DNA from: Sedimentitalea sp039941015
GTDB lineage: Bacteria; Pseudomonadota; Alphaproteobacteria; Rhodobacterales; Rhodobacteraceae
DNA: 64,000 nucleotides
Direction: 5' to 3' (one strand)
NCBI RefSeq assembly: GCF_039941015.1
Contig: NZ_JBDVFI010000020.1
Part shown: in pieces, positions 36,921 to 45,820 of the stretch
How the letters are laid out: every line of letters starts with the position of its first letter
How positions within the stretch are numbered: position 1 is the first letter of the stretch
The notes under the pieces: generated by a model
Told to the model about the DNA's origin: nothing
Databases searched by the model: none
What the model saw: the letters and a program-made list of their open reading frames with translations, nothing else
Made by a program: the position numbers and the translations under genes

Positions 36921-38051
36921 TCACAAAGGTGAGATGTCTCCTTCAGCGCGTGCGCTGTGAAATGCACTTTCCCAAGCAGCAAATTTACCGGCCTGAATTG
37001 CCGCCCGCATCTCGGCCATCAAATCCTGATAGTATTGCAGATTGTGCCAGGTCAGCAGCATCGAACTGATGATCTCCTGACTGCGAAAAACATGGTGCAG
37101 ATAGGCGCGGCTGTAGTTGCGGCAGGCAGGACATCCGCAATCCTCGTCCAACGGTCGCGGATCATCCTGATGACGGGCGTTTTTGATATTCAAAACGCCC
37201 CGCCGGGTGAACACCTGCCCGGTACGGCCAGATCGGCTTGGCAACACACAATCCATCATGTCCACCCCGAGCGCCACCGCGCCGACGATGTCATCAGGCT
37301 TGCCAACCCCCATCAGATAGCGAGGCTTGTTTTCGGGCAACATGTCAGGGGCAAAATCAAGACAGCCGAACATCGCCTCCTGGCCTTCGCCCACGGCCAG
37401 ACCGCCGATAGCATAGCCATCAAACCCGATCTCTCGCAGTGCTTCGGCACTCTCGGCCCGAAGGTCAGATTCAAGCCCACCTTGCTGAATACCAAACAGA
37501 GCGTGCCCCGGGCGATCTCCGAATGCGTCGCGCGACCGTTTCGCCCATCGCATCGACAGGCGCATGCTTTCGGCAATGCGCGCTTTGTCGGCGGGCAAGG
37601 CCGGACATTCGTCAAAGCACATGACAATGTCGCTGCCCAAAAGACGTTGGATCTCCATCGAGCGTTCCGGGGTCAGCGCGTGTTTCGAACCGTCAATGTG
37701 GGATTTGAAGGTCACGCCTTCTTCGGTCAGCTTGCGCAGCCCGGCAAGGCTCATCACTTGAAAGCCGCCGGAGTCCGTCAGGATTGGTTTGTCCCAGTTC
37801 ATGAAACGGTGCAGCCCGCCCAGCCGGTCAATGCGTTCGGCCGTTGGGCGCAGCATCAGATGATAGGTGTTACCCAAAAGAATATCGGCACCGGTTGCCG
37901 CGACGCTTTCGGGCAGCATCGCCTTGACGGTCGCCGCCGTGCCAACCGGCATAAAGGCTGGCGTACGGATTTCACCCCTTGGGGTCGAAATCACCCCCGT
38001 GCGGGCGCTGCCATCGGTTGCGTTCAACGCAAATGAAAATCTGTCAGTCAT
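36921..38051 (-). CDS. tgt: Queuine tRNA-ribosyltransferase
   Basis: 376 residues; exchanges guanine-34 for preQ1 in GUN-anticodon tRNAs. The substrate-pocket segment ILTDSGGFQVMSL, second catalytic region GIQQGGLESDLR and GYAIGGLAVGE, and the zinc site CGCPAC with a following HNLQYY histidine are all present. Full length. The queA gene is not in the window. Confidence 0.97.
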   Translation of the reverse strand: MTDRFSFALNATDGSARTGVISTPRGEIRTPAFMPVGTAATVKAMLPESVAATGADILLGNTYHLMLRPTAERIDRLGGLHRFMNWDKPILTDSGGFQVMSLAGLRKLTEEGVTFKSHIDGSKHALTPERSMEIQRLLGSDIVMCFDECPALPADKARIAESMRLSMRWAKRSRDAFGDRPGHALFGIQQGGLESDLRAESAEALREIGFDGYAIGGLAVGEGQEAMFGCLDFAPDMLPENKPRYLMGVGKPDDIVGAVALGVDMMDCVLPSRSGRTGQVFTRRGVLNIKNARHQDDPRPLDEDCGCPACRNYSRAYLHHVFRSQEIISSMLLTWHNLQYYQDLMAEMRAAIQAGKFAAWESAFHSARAEGDISPL

Positions 38052-38520
38052 CCGCCTCCGTTACCGCCCTCTTGGCGAAAAGGCAAAGGTCAGAGTACAC
38101 GCCCGGCGAATCCACTCTGAAATAGTGGATTTCTGCTGACACGGTTTTTTCCCGCCCCGTACTATCACAGCCTATCTATCTCGACAGTCGCAGCCTCGGC
38201 TTGCCAACCCGCATGGGTCAGCACCTCAAGGGCGCCCGCCTCATCGGTAAGAACACACAGACCCGGCGCTTAAGAATGGGCGGCTCTCCCGCACGTTCGC
38301 AATCCATCCAGCATCACGCTACGCGCAGCTCTGGTTTCGCGCGCGCAGCAAGCACGGGGCAGACATCTCGATCCAGCCCACTATCGGTCGCCCCATTGTT
38401 AGCACCAGCACACGCGACTTCACCCCTCCAACGGGCAAACCCTGCAGGAGAGATCCGGTTGGGCTTGATAAACGCGCGACCAACAGTCAGAACCAAACCG
38501 GCAATCCCGGAGGAAGTCCT
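38052..38520. other. 469-bp divergent intergenic region (tgt / SPFH gene)
   Basis: No credible coding frame. An 8-bp inverted repeat, AATCCACT (38109-38116) and AGTGGATT (38124-38131), lies 58 bp upstream of tgt. GGAGGA at 38508 is the ribosome-binding site of the SPFH gene. Nothing else recognised. Confidence 0.5.
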
Positions 38521-39411
38521 ATGACCGAAGACCAGATCTACGCCCTGCTCAGCGACAGTGGCATCTTTATCTTTGGCGCACTTCTTCTCATTGTCGTCAT
38601 TTTCAAAGGGGTCCGCATTGTCCCGCAGTCAGAAAAGCATGTGGTCGAGCGCTTTGGCAGACTCCATTCCGTACTCGGCCCCGGCATCAACTTTATTGTG
38701 CCGTTTCTGGACGTAGTGAAACACAAGATCTCGATCCTTGAACGTCAACTGCCCAATGCCACACAGGACGCGATTACCAAGGACAATGTACTGGTGCAGA
38801 TCGACACGTCCGTGTTCTATCGCATTCTGGAGCCCGAAAAGACCGTCTATCGCATCCGTGACGTTGACGGCGCCATTGCCACCACAGTTGCTGGAATCGT
38901 GCGCGCCGAGATCGGCAAGATGGATCTGGACGAGGTGCAATCCAACCGCGCCCAGTTGATCGGCCAGATACAGACGAGTGTCGAGGACGCCGTGGACGAT
39001 TGGGGCATCGAAGTCACCCGTGCCGAGATCCTCGACGTCAATCTTGATCAGGCCACCCGCGACGCCATGCTGCAACAATTGAACGCCGAGCGCGCGCGCC
39101 GGGCGCAGGTGACCGAGGCCGAAGGCACCAAACGCGCTGTTGAACTCAATGCGGATGCCGAGCTTTACGCCGCCGAGCAGATCGCCAAAGCCCGGCGCAT
39201 TCAGGCCGATGCCGAGGCCTATGCCACCGCAGTTGTTGCCAAGGCGATCAAGGAAAACGGGCTGGAGGCGGCACAATATCAAGTCGCACTGAAACAGGTC
39301 GAGGCGCTCAACAAACTGGGCTCGGGCGATGGCAAACAGACCATCCTCGTCCCTGCCAACGCACTTGAGGCGTTTGGCGATGCGTTCAAGATGCTGAAAG
39401 GCGGTAGCTGA
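38521..39411 (+). CDS. SPFH/band-7 (stomatin-like) membrane protein
   Basis: 296 residues: N-terminal membrane segment (about 12-32), SPFH domain (RIVPQSEKHVVERFGR to about residue 200), then an Ala/Glu-rich coiled-coil (AERARRAQVTEAEGTKRAVELNADAEL is the start) and a short C-terminal tail. It matches the QmcA/slipin group rather than HflK/HflC. It probably forms inner-membrane oligomers. The one-base overlap with an NfeD gene is the usual pairing. Confidence 0.93.
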   Translation: MTEDQIYALLSDSGIFIFGALLLIVVIFKGVRIVPQSEKHVVERFGRLHSVLGPGINFIVPFLDVVKHKISILERQLPNATQDAITKDNVLVQIDTSVFYRILEPEKTVYRIRDVDGAIATTVAGIVRAEIGKMDLDEVQSNRAQLIGQIQTSVEDAVDDWGIEVTRAEILDVNLDQATRDAMLQQLNAERARRAQVTEAEGTKRAVELNADAELYAAEQIAKARRIQADAEAYATAVVAKAIKENGLEAAQYQVALKQVEALNKLGSGDGKQTILVPANALEAFGDAFKMLKGGS

Positions 39412-39680
39412 TGACGCTGGCCTCGCTCTGGTGGGTCTGGCTTTGCCTAGCGCTGATCCTCGGCATCGCCGAAATGCTGATCCCGGGCTTCATTTTTCTG
39501 GGTTTCGCAATCGGGGCGGTTGTCGTTGCATTGTTGCTGGCGATTGGCCTGTCGGTTTCGCTGCCCGCCCTACTCCTGATCTTTGCTGCACTGTCACTTG
39601 TCACATGGCTTGCATTGCGTCGCTATTTTGCTTTGCCCAAAGGTCAGGTCAAGACGTTCAAAGACGACATCAATGGCTGA
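39411..39680 (+). CDS. NfeD-like short membrane protein
   Basis: 89 residues: two to three transmembrane helices filling residues 5-68 (GIAEMLIPGFIFLGFAIGAV is a family hallmark) and a short soluble tail; it lacks the usual C-terminal OB-fold and the ClpP-like protease domain, so it is of the truncated 1b-like type. Partner of the upstream SPFH protein. Confidence 0.88.
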   Translation: MTLASLWWVWLCLALILGIAEMLIPGFIFLGFAIGAVVVALLLAIGLSVSLPALLLIFAALSLVTWLALRRYFALPKGQVKTFKDDING

Positions 39681-40656
39681 CACGCCCCCCGCTCCATCTC
39701 CACCTATGGACGCCGCGCGCATCCTCAAACTCGAAGGCCGCTCGTTGCAGATTGCGATGTGGGGCAACCTGTTCATGGCCGTGGCCGGGATTGTAGCCGC
39801 CATCCTGTCAAATTCGATCGCGATCATGACCGATGGCCTGTTCTCGCTGATAGGCTTTACCGCCGCCTTCCTCGGTCGCCGTATCAGCCAGAATGTCGAG
39901 GCCGGCCCGGACCGTGTTCGCCCGATGGGATATGCCGCCGACGAGGCGCTCTTTACCACGTTTCGCGCCCTGTCATTGCTGGGTCTCGTGTTCTTTGCGG
40001 TCGCCACGGCCTGCATGAGCATCTACAAATATCTGTCCGGCGGCACGCCACCCCAGTTGGTCTTTGCACCCCTGCTGATCTATTTCGTCCTGATCGGTGC
40101 AACCTGTTTCCTGCTCTGGGCACTGCATCACTGGACGTGGTCCCGCACTGGAAAAACCAGCGATATCCTGCGGCTCGAGGCAAAGGCATCGATGTTTGAT
40201 GGGATCATCACCGCCGCTGCCGCCATTGGCCTTGGCGCGGTCTATGTTTACCGCGATGGCTTTCTGGCGCCGATCGCTCCTATTGGCGACTCGATCGTTG
40301 TGCTCATCCTTTGCCTCTTTGTGGTTGGCCAGTACCGGCGCGATCTGATGGCCGGTCTGGGCGAGCTCGCCGGGGTCACCGCAAGCCCCGCAACGCTGGC
40401 CACTGCCCGTCGCGCGATCCGCCCAGCCATCGCCGAACATGGCGGCACCCTCACCGATCTTTCGGTTACCAAGCTCGGGCGCAGCCATCTGGTCACTGTC
40501 TATTTTGACCCCGGCCAGCCTGTGACCGCATCGAAGGTGGACGAAATCAACCTGCGTATGATCAAGGACGTGCGTACCGATCTGCCCGGTGCGGATGTCT
40601 TGCTGGTCATCACCGAACACCCACGTCGCTGGCCGGACGAGATCAGCCCATTCTGA
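39673..40656 (+). CDS. CDF-like cation transporter with incomplete metal site
   Basis: 327-residue protein with six transmembrane helices (about 29-160 and 177-245) and a C-terminal cytoplasmic CDF-type domain. Compared with the YiiP-type tetrahedral site (two HxxxD/DxxxD pairs), the positions read Asp54...Ser58 in TM2 and Ala172...Asp176 in TM5, so two of four ligands seem missing. Either another metal geometry or loss of transport is possible. The start at 39673 overlaps the NfeD end by 8 bp; the longer frame to 39583 is only antiframe. Confidence 0.8.
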   Translation: MADTPPAPSPPMDAARILKLEGRSLQIAMWGNLFMAVAGIVAAILSNSIAIMTDGLFSLIGFTAAFLGRRISQNVEAGPDRVRPMGYAADEALFTTFRALSLLGLVFFAVATACMSIYKYLSGGTPPQLVFAPLLIYFVLIGATCFLLWALHHWTWSRTGKTSDILRLEAKASMFDGIITAAAAIGLGAVYVYRDGFLAPIAPIGDSIVVLILCLFVVGQYRRDLMAGLGELAGVTASPATLATARRAIRPAIAEHGGTLTDLSVTKLGRSHLVTVYFDPGQPVTASKVDEINLRMIKDVRTDLPGADVLLVITEHPRRWPDEISPF

Positions 40657-40752
40657 CTTTAGCACCACCAGGCAACTATCCCTTGTATCGCACCACCTCA
40701 ACGCACTCACGCCATGGGTTGAGGGCGAAGCTGTGTGCAATTCGCGTCAAAG

Positions 40753-40784
40753 TTGCCGAAAATCGAGAATCATGTTAGCCTAAC
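40753..40784 (+). promoter_or_regulatory. Possible promoter/operator of the unknown four-gene operon
   Basis: TTGCCG (40753-40758), 17 bp, TAGCCT (40776-40781). An 11-bp odd palindrome GTTAG-C-CTAAC (40774-40784) covers the -10 element. The promoter match is modest. Confidence 0.3.
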
Positions 40785-40819
40785 CCCTTATTGCCACAAA
40801 TATTTTTTGGAGCAGAAAC

Positions 40820-40939
40820 ATGAAGTACGCATTTTTTAGCGTCATCTTTGCAGTGCTGGTCATGCCAGTCGATCCCTTGGGCGGACCCGGCGACCCTGCC
40901 GCGGGACCGTGCAATCCGACTGTCGAACGCTGCCCTTAG
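40820..40939 (+). CDS. 39-residue secreted peptide (small ORF)
   Basis: ATG at 40820 follows GGAG by eight bases and reads 39 codons to TAG. The peptide has a signal-like hydrophobic start (MKYAFFSVIFAVLVMP) and a short Gly/Pro/Asp-rich tail with two cysteines six residues apart (C-NPTVER-C). It lies 20 bp before the 718-residue membrane protein gene in the same direction, so it is probably the first gene of that operon. Whether it is translated needs proof; a chance frame is the alternative. Confidence 0.5.
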   Translation: MKYAFFSVIFAVLVMPVDPLGGPGDPAAGPCNPTVERCP

Positions 40940-40959
40940 CGCCTGACAAAGATTGAAAG

Positions 40960-43116
40960 ATGAACAATCTGATTTACGCCGGAGTAGTCCTCTTCGGCGC
41001 CATTACGCTTGTGATCGAGGCGCGGCGCAATTACTCGGTTTCGGCCAAGCATCACCCCTTCGCCTTTTACGGCATTCTTGAGCATCTCGAGGCGCGGCAC
41101 CTGTGCTCACCCAGAGAATGGAACTTCGGGTTCTATGTCTATTCGCTGCTGTACCTGATCAGCTATGCAGTCCTTCTGTCCTCTACAGAATTGTTCGAGC
41201 TGATCTACAATTCCAACGCCGCTGCCAATCTCGTCGGGGCCACCGGCACAACGCTTGGCCCGGAGAGCGATCCCTTTAATCTGTCCGGAACCAACTACGG
41301 CAAGCCGCTTTTTATCTCTGCGTTTATCATCGCATTCTATTCGATAGGTGCCACGCGCAACATTGAGTTGCATATCCGCACCCTCGCCCACCGCCTCGCC
41401 GGAGTTCCGCGCGGAGTCTATCAGGTGCTCGACCGTCTTCAGGATCCGGATTTTCTGTCGGAAACGACCCCGCCGACAGGACCGTTGATGGCCAGTTTCC
41501 GGGAAAAGCTTAAACCGCTAAAAGACGAGGAAATCGCGCCAAAATCAATCAGCGATCTCATGACGGTCACGACCCTACCCCTTGAGCCCGGTCGCCCTGC
41601 GAAGAAATCCAAAAACACAAAAGGCCTGTTCGCCTCATTGCTGAGCCAAGCCCAGACCCGGTTGGGACCAGAAGTCGAGGATAATCGGCCTAAGGGCAAA
41701 GAGCAGTACCTGTTTGATATCTGCAAGGCATTGCGCGTCATCGACCTGCTGCGCCCTGCGATTATCGGTGGCCAACGGGCCACCCATTTCCCGCTCCTCG
41801 GGATGAAAGAGCTGGGTGATATTTCGACGAACCTCGATGACTCGATCGGCAGACCCGGCAACAAACGCAAGCCCAATGACGAGAGCCCCAAGACGCTGCA
41901 TGACGAAATCAACGATTTCAAGAAATACGATGAAGCCAGTCTCGAACGCTTGCGCGAAAAAGCCATAGAGGTCGCCAACAGCGCCCGAGCCGTATTTGCC
42001 GTCTATTTCATCTGCAACAGCCGCACGGTCCTGAACGTCGACCGTCAAAGCGCCTTGCAGAAGGTTCGGGCCTTTGCCGATCGCGGTTACAAGGTAGAAC
42101 AGAATTCCTTTGCCGGCTCGCTGTTCTTTGCTGCGGTGATTGCCACATTCTCCGGTTTTTTCATTCACCAGTCCTTCAAGTTACAAGAGGTCCAGACCTA
42201 TCCCAACCTGATGGCCGAGCAAATCTATGATCGGCTTGGCCGCACAGAAAACAGCTATCTCGCCTGCCGGCACGATCACTATCAAACAACAGACAAGCCA
42301 AACAAAAACGAACGGCCCGAGGACTACCCAATGCTTACGCAGGAGGTTTGCCAAACGGCGTTTGACAAGGGGCTTGCAGCCTACCGCAAAGACTCCAAAT
42401 CGCAGATGATGGCCTGGACATTCTTTGACAATCTGGCGCTGCTGCTGATGGTCGCTGCGGTGGTGCAAATGTCGATCTTTGAAAAAGACGTTCAGATGGA
42501 CCAGAACGCCTGGCGACGATGGACTATGAAACGGGTGCCCTATGTGCGGCTATTGACCGGCGCAATCCTTCCTTCGCTCGCAGGGGTATTCGCCCTGTCG
42601 ATCGGATTTATTCTGCGCCTGTTCTGGAATGCCGAATTTGATGTCACGACCTCGCAGATTGAATTTCTATTTGTCGAGAATTGGCAATATTTCATCGCCT
42701 ACCTTGTGCCGTGCTTTGTATTGTCGATCTCGACCTTTATTCTGATCGACAAGCATGACGACTGGACGCTCCCCGCTACGTTGTCTGTCGCCCTGTTGGC
42801 CTCTGCGATCTATGTCTTTTCCGTCTGGCTGGTGCCGATGGCCACATTACGGTTCCTGCCGCCCATCGACGTTACCAGCTTTTGGATGGCCTGGTGGAAC
42901 ACCGGCTCTTTCCGAGAAGCGTTGGCTGCCGAAACCTTCTGGCTGACCTCCTATGTCGCTCGTGACCTGCTGATCCTGACCCAACTGCCAGTGCTGTTCC
43001 TGATCCTCTTTGCCTTTTTCGTCGAGTTTTCCGAAACCCCCGGCACGCGCCTTAACAAGGGCAAGGACGAGGACGCCGAAGGTGCCGACGAAAACAGCAA
43101 GGAGCCGAAAGAATGA
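40960..43116 (+). CDS. 718-residue multi-pass membrane protein, no family recognised
   Basis: About nine hydrophobic segments: near residues 2-19, 58-76, 116-131, 384-403, 487-506, 529-553, 575-596, 603-626 and 668-690. A large polar region (about 140-380) with charged helical stretches sits between TM3 and TM4, and a loop with three Cys (about 404-480: C436, C464 and neighbours) between TM4 and TM5 is probably periplasmic. The C-terminal tail is acidic and lysine-rich. No ATPase, transporter or enzyme motif was seen. The stop overlaps the next gene's start (ATGA), so it is translationally coupled to the periplasmic binding protein, which suggests a joint sensing or transport role. Confidence 0.85.
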   Translation: MNNLIYAGVVLFGAITLVIEARRNYSVSAKHHPFAFYGILEHLEARHLCSPREWNFGFYVYSLLYLISYAVLLSSTELFELIYNSNAAANLVGATGTTLGPESDPFNLSGTNYGKPLFISAFIIAFYSIGATRNIELHIRTLAHRLAGVPRGVYQVLDRLQDPDFLSETTPPTGPLMASFREKLKPLKDEEIAPKSISDLMTVTTLPLEPGRPAKKSKNTKGLFASLLSQAQTRLGPEVEDNRPKGKEQYLFDICKALRVIDLLRPAIIGGQRATHFPLLGMKELGDISTNLDDSIGRPGNKRKPNDESPKTLHDEINDFKKYDEASLERLREKAIEVANSARAVFAVYFICNSRTVLNVDRQSALQKVRAFADRGYKVEQNSFAGSLFFAAVIATFSGFFIHQSFKLQEVQTYPNLMAEQIYDRLGRTENSYLACRHDHYQTTDKPNKNERPEDYPMLTQEVCQTAFDKGLAAYRKDSKSQMMAWTFFDNLALLLMVAAVVQMSIFEKDVQMDQNAWRRWTMKRVPYVRLLTGAILPSLAGVFALSIGFILRLFWNAEFDVTTSQIEFLFVENWQYFIAYLVPCFVLSISTFILIDKHDDWTLPATLSVALLASAIYVFSVWLVPMATLRFLPPIDVTSFWMAWWNTGSFREALAAETFWLTSYVARDLLILTQLPVLFLILFAFFVEFSETPGTRLNKGKDEDAEGADENSKEPKE

Positions 43117-44210
43117 GCCGTGCGACAATACCAACATTTTTCGCTCTTCTGTTGCTGGCAACATCTGTGAGTGCACAGGAGCAAACCGAACCAGACGCTC
43201 CGCCCGAAAACGCCACCTGCCAGCAACCAGACCCTGCGGATCGGATCGACATCACGTCGCTTCGCATCGGTGTGCGGCGTCACGCCAGACCTTTTTCCTA
43301 TTTCTCCGAAAACCTGCGGGAAGTCTGGAGCGCCGCACCGCAGGCCCCGTTGGCCTTGCGCAACTACACTGGATACATGAGCAAAATCTGCGACGCAGTC
43401 CTCGCCGACATGCAGATCACGCGCCCCGCAGACTCAAACAGTTTTGGCTATTCGGACGTCAAGGTCGTGGACGTTGATTGCCTGATTCAGCAAGACGAAC
43501 GCAATGGCACCCCCAAACCCAGCCGTCTGGAGTATCTCGGCGACAAGATTGACATCCTCTGCGATCCCGCGACAATCACAAATGCCCGCCGTCACGGCTT
43601 TATCCTGTCTCCGCCGCTGTTTCTGTCGGGCATGGGGCTGATCAACCGTGGCACCGCAACGATCGGCAATGCCACCTGCCCCGCAAAGCCGCTGATCGGA
43701 TACGTGCGCAGCACGACCGCTGCGCTGTCGGGCATTCCCAAGGTTCTGGAGGCCAATGAACTCAAGAGCTATGCCGAACTGCTGCGCGCGTATGTCCGTG
43801 ACCAGACGAATGCCTGCAGCACCGCGCTCAGTACCAGCTATGTCGTTCAAAGCTACGAGACCCACGAAAAAGCCGCCAAAGCCTTCTGCAATGGCGAATT
43901 CTACTATTACATCGGTGACCGCGAGATCATTACCTACAACGCCCGCAACATCCCCGGATGTGGTGCCGAGATTGAAGGCGCGGGTCAGACCTATTCCAAT
44001 GACCGTTATGCAATCTATGGCAAGATCAGTCACCGCAAAGGCGCCGAGATCCGCGACCTGCACATCGCCCGGTTCTTTGAAATCCTGTCACAAAAGGTCG
44101 TGGTCAGCCCGTCCCTGCTCGACACCGCCTATGAAAACACATTCTTCGAAGAACCCAGCCGCAAGCTCGAAGCCTTTTACTGGAACATCCGCGGCCCCCG
44201 CCAACCCTGA
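43113..44210 (+). CDS. Periplasmic solute-binding protein (SBP_bac_3-like)
   Basis: 365 residues with a signal peptide (cleavage near SVSA-QEQ, residue 22). The mature chain follows the family 3 pattern: ITSLRIGVRRHARPFSYF, GYMSKICDAVL, VKVVDVDCLIQQDERN, then LGDKIDILCDPATIT and a hinge crossing. It lacks the typical neighbours (ABC permease and ATPase) and contains several cysteines that could pair. Lying between two membrane proteins of unknown kind, it may present a ligand to them instead of to an ABC importer. Ligand unknown. Confidence 0.75.
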   Translation: MSRATIPTFFALLLLATSVSAQEQTEPDAPPENATCQQPDPADRIDITSLRIGVRRHARPFSYFSENLREVWSAAPQAPLALRNYTGYMSKICDAVLADMQITRPADSNSFGYSDVKVVDVDCLIQQDERNGTPKPSRLEYLGDKIDILCDPATITNARRHGFILSPPLFLSGMGLINRGTATIGNATCPAKPLIGYVRSTTAALSGIPKVLEANELKSYAELLRAYVRDQTNACSTALSTSYVVQSYETHEKAAKAFCNGEFYYYIGDREIITYNARNIPGCGAEIEGAGQTYSNDRYAIYGKISHRKGAEIRDLHIARFFEILSQKVVVSPSLLDTAYENTFFEEPSRKLEAFYWNIRGPRQP

Positions 44211-44233
44211 CCCTTGCACGCACAGGCGACCCC

Positions 44234-45796
44234 ATGACCGACACCCCCGATCCCGTCGCCCGCATCAACGCGCTCACCACCAACGCGCGCAACACATGGT
44301 TCGTTCTTTTGGGTGTACTAGTCCTTGTCGCCATCACCCTGATGGGCGTGCAGCATATCGATTTCTACGGGGTGGACCGCGCCACCGCCCTGCCGCTGGT
44401 CAATGTCTCGGTTCCGACATGGCTGTTCTTTTACGCAGCACCGTTGCTCATCACCGCCGTCTACGGCTATTTCCACCTCTACCTGATCCGCCTCTGGGAC
44501 GCCCTCGGCGACGCCGATCCTATCATCAACGGCACCCCACTTGGTGACGCCATCACCCCATGGCTGGTCAGCGACGTTGCGCTGAAGCTGCACGCCACCT
44601 ATCGCGACCCCACCTGCATAACCCCCCGCGCCATGGAGATCCCAAACGCCATCTGGAACACCCTCTTTGCCTGGATCGCCGGCCCCGCGATCCTCGGCTG
44701 GCTCTGGTGGGCCTCGATGCCCGCCCGCGACTGGGTCATGACCGGTCTTGCTGGAATCTGTCTGATCCTCGCGCTTGCCTTTGGCTATGCCAGCTTTTCG
44801 ATGATGCAACGCCGCATGGCATCGGACAAGGAAAGCCGCGTCCACAACGTTTGGGACGACAGCGCGTTGGTCGCCCTCACGGTGTTCGCTTTGGCGATTG
44901 GCAGCGTGACAACGGGGCGAACACGTGGTGACATTGACACCCTCGCTCAGATCAACCTCACCGGCGCCGCGCTGGTCGAGAAACCTGCCGACTGGCTTCC
45001 CTATGACATCGCCCGCGCGGATTTTCTGTCCGAATGGTGCGCCCGCGAGAAACCGGCCTGCGATCCGCCGAAAGCTGCGGTTCCCGGCCTGATCCGCCGC
45101 CTGCCCGGTCTCCTCTTTGGCAAAGACGACACACCCGCGTTGCCCACCCCTGCCTCTAATCAACCAGCGGCCTTCGAAGCCGAGTGGAAAACGCGACGCA
45201 CCGCCGCCCTCGCCGCGCTTAAAAAACCGCGCTGGAGCACCCCCAACGCCGATCCGCCCGATTTTCGCAACGCCATCCTATCAGAAACATTCCTCTCCGG
45301 TGCTGACCTTGGCGGGGCACAGATGCAGGGGGCGCGCCTCAGCGGGGCGCAGATGCAGGGGGCGGACCTCTTCGGGACGCTCTTGACAGGCACCCTTGAA
45401 AACCCGAACCTCGCTTCGGACACGAACCTCAGCGCGCGCACAATCAATGGCGGCGCGCTGAGGTTCGTGGACCTGCGCTCTGCAAAAATTGATGCTCTTA
45501 CGGACTGGCGCAATGCATTTTTTGATGGCTCCGTCCTTGTGCCAAACAACAAAAAGACCCAAATCGGGCAAACTTGTCTCTGGGGATGGATTGCCAAAAA
45601 CCCTGATCCATTGCCAGACAAGGAATATTTCGGGCGCTGGCGCGGTTGGTTGACGCTTGACCCGGAATGGGACGATGATGATTGGAGTGAACTCCCGTCA
45701 GTCCCAGAAGACTGGCGCGACATTGCCGACATCCCGCCGCCATCTGACTGCGCATGGCACTCTGACCCGTTGCCCGGGACCGTTTCGCAAGAATAA
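44234..45796 (+). CDS. Membrane-anchored pentapeptide-repeat protein
   Basis: 520 residues. Five hydrophobic segments (about 20-42, 63-86, 142-160, 167-188, 210-227) precede a soluble region with pentapeptide repeats at about 343-420 (A(D/Q)LxG pattern: SGADLGGAQMQGARLSGAQM) and an early ANLTG-like unit near 240. The C-terminus is Trp/Asp/Pro-rich. Two 30-bp tandem DNA units at 45314-45373 code part of the repeat, and a 17-bp perfect inverted repeat lies at 45421-45469. Third large gene of the unknown operon, 23 bp after the binding protein gene. Confidence 0.82.
   Translation: MTDTPDPVARINALTTNARNTWFVLLGVLVLVAITLMGVQHIDFYGVDRATALPLVNVSVPTWLFFYAAPLLITAVYGYFHLYLIRLWDALGDADPIINGTPLGDAITPWLVSDVALKLHATYRDPTCITPRAMEIPNAIWNTLFAWIAGPAILGWLWWASMPARDWVMTGLAGICLILALAFGYASFSMMQRRMASDKESRVHNVWDDSALVALTVFALAIGSVTTGRTRGDIDTLAQINLTGAALVEKPADWLPYDIARADFLSEWCAREKPACDPPKAAVPGLIRRLPGLLFGKDDTPALPTPASNQPAAFEAEWKTRRTAALAALKKPRWSTPNADPPDFRNAILSETFLSGADLGGAQMQGARLSGAQMQGADLFGTLLTGTLENPNLASDTNLSARTINGGALRFVDLRSAKIDALTDWRNAFFDGSVLVPNNKKTQIGQTCLWGWIAKNPDPLPDKEYFGRWRGWLTLDPEWDDDDWSELPSVPEDWRDIADIPPPSDCAWHSDPLPGTVSQE
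45314..45373 (+). repeat. Two 30-bp tandem units coding pentapeptide repeats
   Basis: Units at 45314-45343 and 45344-45373 share GGGGC(A/G)CAGATGCAGGGGGC and then diverge slightly; each codes two pentapeptides. They look like a recent in-frame duplication. Confidence 0.85.
45421..45469. repeat. Perfect 17-bp inverted repeat inside the pentapeptide gene
   Basis: Left arm CACGAACCTCAGCGCGC (45421-45437) and its exact reverse complement (45453-45469) flank a 15-nt loop. It codes residues about 396-412. A hairpin this stable inside an ORF is unusual. Confidence 0.85.
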
Positions 45797-45820
45797 CCCC
45801 AGCCCGCGTCGCCGCGCCCA

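Noticed and set aside
38201..38524. 107-codon plus-strand frame before the SPFH gene
   Set aside because: Runs into the SPFH gene start in another frame; Arg/Ser/Pro-rich, no support.
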